Part shown: positions 44,756 to 48,947 of the stretch, piece by piece | Numbering within the stretch: the first letter of the stretch is position 1 | Layout of the letters: each line of letters starts with the position of its first letter | NCBI GenBank assembly: GCA_016987375.1 | Contig: PJRA01000428.1 | Span: 389,927-438,873, forward strand | Direction: 5' to 3' | Length of the DNA stretch: 48,947 nt | Source: Brachionus koreanus | Taxonomy: Eukaryota > Rotifera > Eurotatoria > Ploima > Brachionidae | Notes under the pieces: generated by a model | What the model was told of the DNA's origin: nothing | What the model saw: the letters and a program-made list of their open reading frames with translations, nothing else | Database searches by the model: none | Position numbers and translations under genes: made by a program

Positions 44756-47700
44756 GTCATAGTGGAGTGAATCAATTGGGCGGAGTGTTCGTAAATGGAC
44801 GACCATTGCCCGATTCAATGCGGCAAAAGATTGTAGAGCTAGCTCATCAAGGTTCACGTCCGTGTGAAATATCGCGCCTTTTGCAAGTCTCAAACGGCTG
44901 TGTAAGCAAAATATTGAGTCGATATTACGAAACAGGGTCGATCAAGCCTCGAGCAATAGGTGGTAGCAAACCAAGAGTTGCTACTCCGTCTATAGTTGAG
45001 CATATTAGACGCTTCAAGAAAGATCATCCTTCCATATTTGCTTGGGAGATTCGTGAAAAACTGCTCAGGAACAAAGTCTGTAATCACCATAATATACCAA
45101 GTGTAAGTTTGAATCAATTTTAACTAATTGATACTTCAAATTAGACAATAAATCTTGATTAAAGATTTCATCTATAAATCGAGTATTGAGAAATTTGTCT
45201 ACAACAAAAAGTTCAAGCGATAGTGATCTAAATGTTGAGCCGAAAGTTGAATCATGCAATTCGCCAGAAATTGAGAGTGTAATAATTGAAAAAGGGCCTT
45301 GTGAGGATTCATTGTTTGTGCCAAAAAAAAGCCGAGATTTGAGAGAATTCGAAAGTTTGAATTCTTGTGGAAAAGAGATAAGCAAAAATATTATACTTGC
45401 AACCACAAATAATCGTAGACAAACAACTAAAAACACCTTAGTAAATGATTCTAAACTCAATCCAACACTAGACAGCTTTAACTATTGGCAATCATTTTTT
45501 TCTACTAAATTTGGATCAATTGGTATTTTTTTTTTAATTTCAAACAACTTATCTGATTTGAGAGTGAATTAAAGATAAGATTTTAATCAATAATCAAGTT
45601 GTCTAAAAAAAAGTGTAATTTTCGCTTCATTTTGTTTATCAAAATTAAATCTTTTCAATCATTATAGTCAAGTGATCAGTATTATTGGGCTCTAACTGAA
45701 TTCAAATTCTAGCATGTAATTTAGATTTAAACAAAAATTTTTATCTGCCTTCGAGGTCTAATTTAAAGGTTTAAATTTGATTTAAAATAAGTTTTGACTT
45801 AATAAAAGAAATAAAAATTTTTGATTTAATCTTTTTCAAAATTGGTAAATTTTAATCTTTAAGTTAAATTTGAAAATATTTTTAAAAAGAAAATTTTTTT
45901 AACCGAGTTTTCTGCTGGTTGGATTTAAGTTTTTCAGCTGACGCTGATGATTTTTGAAATAAATGCTGAGCAAATAGGAGAAAGAGCTTTCTAAAAATTT
46001 TGATAAATTGTTGTTTAGATGTTGCACAAAGCATTCAAAATTAAATGTAGACCCAAACATGAAATTGCTCAAGCAAGCTTTTATTTCCAAGAATCATGGC
46101 TCAAAAGACATGCATAATTTTTCTATTTCTTTGTTTTAGTTTTTTTTGTTTCAAAAAAAAAATATTATTTCATTGACTGAACGATACTTAAGTATTGAGA
46201 TAAATTTATCTGTTAAAGATCTTATTGTTTTACAATTGATTCTTATTGCATTTATATTCATCACATATTCAGTGTTCACACAAGCGCAACCCAATTAAGC
46301 ATTTATTCGTCTTATTAAAAAATCTATTCAATTTTATTCGTTCTTTAAAATACCTTACCAAGCTCAGTATTCTAAGCTTAGCATCAAAATTTGCCATTAC
46401 CTTAATATTGCGGTTATAATTTCTAAAAATTTTAATTCACATTAGAAAAAATGATTGACGGTTATTATAATTATCAATTAAAATTATCCTCTCAATCAGG
46501 TAAAAGTTAAAAATTAGTCTTTTTTTGTTTACTAATTTTCGCATGTTTTCAAAATTTAAGTCGAGGATTACAACAGACATTGCGTTAACTTGCAGAACTC
46601 AAGCCAACTAAATGGCCAAATGGTGTCGCCCAAAGTTAACTTGCCGCACCATCCACCAGGCATCAACCAACATGACGGTCCGTTCAACTTTCAAAAAAAC
46701 ACGAATGATTCGTCGAATGAATTTTTTGGATACAACCAATTACCCTCCATGCATCATCACCACCAGAACCAAAGTCAAAATGAAATGCATGCACACTATC
46801 CAACATCGGCAAATTTCTATTCAGCAGAATCATTGTCCTCAATTTCGTCGACTTCTTCCTCGAACAATTTTCAGAGTATTCCTAGTCAAGTGCATGTTCA
46901 TAGCATGGCTCAATATCCGATCGAAGTCAAACACGAAAAGCTATTCATGAATCACCATGAGCAAAGGAACAGCACCGAAGGCCAATTGTTACCCAAAACA
47001 GAACCCGAAAACTTCCAGGATTTGTCAAAGCTTAAGAAAAAAATGCAGCGCAATCGAACATCGTTTAGCCAGCACCAAATTGAAATATTGGAGAGCGGTA
47101 ATTTAAACCAAGCGGATAAAATCCCTAATTTGAAAAAAAAAAAGTTCAAAGCTTTAATGCAAAGGACTTTATTTTTTGATTAAAAGAAAAAGAAATCAAT
47201 TAATTTTATTTTTAGAATTTGAAAGAACCCATTACCCAGATGCTTATTCAAGAGAACAATTGTCGAAAAGAATTCGATTGCCGGAGACCAAAATACAGGT
47301 CTGGTTCTCGAATAGACGTGCTAAGTGGAGACGCGAAGAAAAGCTATTAGGAAAAAACCCATCACCATCGGTCCTTTCGGCCTCATCGGCTTCCTCAAAT
47401 AGTAATAAAAAAATAGCCGAGAAAGCAATTAAAAAAAGTCACCAAGCAAAATTTTTTTCTCCTCCTAATGGAAAAAGCAATCCAGTTTTGAACAATTCTG
47501 TGTCATCATCTGAATCGACTCCCGCTCAATCGCCTATGGTTCAAAACGGATTTCCTCTTTTGTACAATTCTCTAGTCGGTTCACGTGAGACCATTGCTCA
47601 CAATCAAAATAACATGGATCATGAATCTATTGCAGACGAATCCAAGTTCTATTTGCCAAGTAAGATTTTATCTCAATTCAATGTCATACGATATTATTTT

Positions 47701-47761
47701 AAAAATAAAAATTACAGATTATTGCCAAGTGATGACATGTGAACACCTATCGTATGACTAA
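44756..47761 (+). CDS. PAX6: Pax6 / eyeless transcription factor (5' exon not found)
   Basis: Exons 44756-45102, 45165-45522, 46446-46499, 46561-47097, 47216-47659, 47718-47761. Exons 1 and 2 encode the paired domain from [20 protein letters not shown] to [22 protein letters not shown] has the Gln/Asn pair typical of Pax6 versus Pax2/5/8. No octapeptide is seen, as expected. The linker is Ser/His/Gln-rich. The homeodomain reads [18 protein letters not shown], then [20 protein letters not shown], then [17 protein letters not shown], with Ser at position 50 (paired-type). The C-terminus is Pro/Ser-rich. The exon with the first Met should lie upstream, since the first exon opens in phase 1 after TTTAAAG. 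An alternative last exon, 47796-47896, is also open. Role: eye and nervous-system patterning. Confidence 0.95.
46451..46499 (+). promoter_or_regulatory. Possible alternative start exon of Pax6 (paired-less isoform)
   Basis: ATG at 46451 opens [16 protein letters not shown] and splices in frame to the homeodomain-encoding exon at 46561. The same exon can also be read as internal from acceptor 46445. Initiation here would give a Pax6 protein without the paired domain, as known for C. elegans mab-18. Use as a start is inference. Confidence 0.35.
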
Positions 47762-47795
47762 ATTTTCGATTTTTTATCAGTAATATTTTTTTAAG

Positions 47796-47896
47796 ATGGT
47801 AGAAATGAACAATTAAACATAGAATTTTGTCCATCTAAATCATCATGCATTCAACTAAAACAGGACGAAAGCAAAAGTTCAATTCAATTCAAATAA
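47796..47896 (+). CDS. PAX6: Alternative terminal exon of Pax6
   Basis: After acceptor TTTTTTTAAG (47795) an open phase-1 frame continues from donor 47659 as NGRNEQLNIEFCPSK to a TAA at 47894-47896. It is an alternative to the [14 protein letters not shown] end at 47718-47761, which would be skipped. Confidence 0.35.
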
Positions 47897-48947
47897 AAAA
47901 TATTTAGATAAACAAAAAGACATTTAATGTCCATTTTCTTTTAATTTGGCCTAAAATAATCATCTATAGATTTTTTATTATGTTTATTTTTATAATGTAA
48001 AAAGTGTAAAATTAAAATATAGATTTTTATATCGTCTGTTTTGCTTAGCTAAAATTTAAATTGATTTTTAGCAATATATTTTTAAAACTGATTGCATATT
48101 GATTAAAATTATTATTTTGTTCTCTTAAGCAGTAAATATTTCGATTTACTCTCTTAAGAAATATGTTTATTTGTAGATATATTTTTTTAAGAATTTGTTT
48201 ATTTGATAAATAAAAAGAAAATATTAATAGAATAATGCATTTGCTTATTTTATTTAATTTTTTGATTTTTGTTCAAAATTTATTTATTAAAAAAATAAAA
48301 AAAATATTGAAAAAATTTTACCCAGCATGAATCAAAAGCTACATTAATTATTTAAACTATGAAGAAAAAATGTCTCATTAAAAATTACATGTAAGTTAAT
48401 TTTTGTCTCAGCAAACAAACGTATTTAAAGCTCAAATAATATTCTAAAAAAAGAAATTAAAGTAGTTTTTTTAAAAACTCATTGCTTTTAATAAATTCTC
48501 TAAATGAGATTTGAAAGTTAAAAAAGTGTTAACTCCTTTAAAACATATACTACTGCAGCACAATTAAAAAATAAAAAAATATCTATTAAACTCTTTTTCG
48601 AAATTATTTTTAAGCATAAAAATTATAAGTCGATCCTGTGAAGTTACTTTTTCTTTTTTGTAAATTAGTAAGTTCAAAAGATCTTGATCGAAACCTACTC
48701 GCATTTTTGTAAAACAAATCTAACCTAACCAAATATGACAGCTTTGCACAACAAGATTAGTTTATTTAACAATTTTTAAATCAGCTAATTAACACTCAAA
48801 AACCGGATGACTTTTTTGACTCTTTTATTTATTTAATCAATGACTTTATTAAATCTTTTTTAATACTTTTTTTCAATGAAAATAAAATTATTTTATAGAA
48901 AAAATTAAATAATTTTTTGACATTTTTTATTTAAGATATGATTGAAA
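47897..48947. other. AT-rich region downstream of Pax6
   Basis: Presumed 3' UTR and intergenic DNA; nothing else recognised. Confidence 0.4.

Noticed and set aside
1..48947. CRISPR arrays, tRNA or rRNA genes, viral genes
   Set aside because: None seen; the direct repeats are short and irregular, and no cloverleaf or rRNA-like segment was recognised by eye.

Overview
This is animal nuclear DNA: very AT-rich, with intron-bearing genes. Most introns are 48-63 nt (GT..AG), plus a few of 0.3-2 kb that hold decayed transposons. The gene set (p53 family, Pax6, NPC1, a DEG/ENaC channel, basigin-like Ig proteins, BROX, TMEM62) is bilaterian. Base composition, tiny introns and signs of spliced-leader trans-splicing fit a small lophotrochozoan. 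A rotifer, perhaps monogonont, is my best guess by inference; nothing here proves the phylum.

Layout. 1-1060: remnant of a DDE_Tnp_4-type transposase. 2126-13422 (+): four head-to-tail genes, TMEM62-like, BROX, SDHAF2 and POLDIP2. Stop-to-ATG gaps are close to 150 nt each, and an AG splice acceptor lies 1-4 nt before each ATG, so this is a probable operon. 13956-17192 (-): two tandem basigin-like immunoglobulin genes, with a dead mariner-like transposase in an intron of one. 17193-21300: AT-rich DNA with a decayed LINE. 21455-25247 (+): a nine-exon p53/p63/p73-family gene with DNA-binding, tetramerisation and SAM-like regions; its 1.9 kb intron carries a fold-back element with an assembly gap. 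25886-26257 (+): a small orphan gene. 27835-28830 (+): an intronless type II membrane exostosin-like glycosyltransferase. 29150-32320 (-): NAD kinase followed by a NUDT7-type CoA diphosphatase ending in a PTS1-like tripeptide. 32745-33440: LINE fragment. 34330-38518 (-): NPC1. 40073-41592 (+): DEG/ENaC channel. 42960-44612: LINE fragment, a MITE-like element and a possible hAT fragment. 44756-47761 (+): Pax6, lacking its 5' coding exon in what I can recognise.

Functionally these are mostly housekeeping and membrane-traffic genes: ESCRT-linked BROX, sterol-exporting NPC1, SDH assembly, a mitochondrial POLDIP2, NADP synthesis and CoA turnover. Two regulators (p53, Pax6) and two surface-protein groups are set among them. 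Exon joins were placed by eye from GT/AG sites, reading phase and similarity to the families as I know them. The summed coding lengths are multiples of three for TMEM62, BROX, POLDIP2, p53, NADK, NPC1, the channel and basigin-like gene 2. Basigin-like gene 1 is the exception and needs one extra base in a homopolymer.
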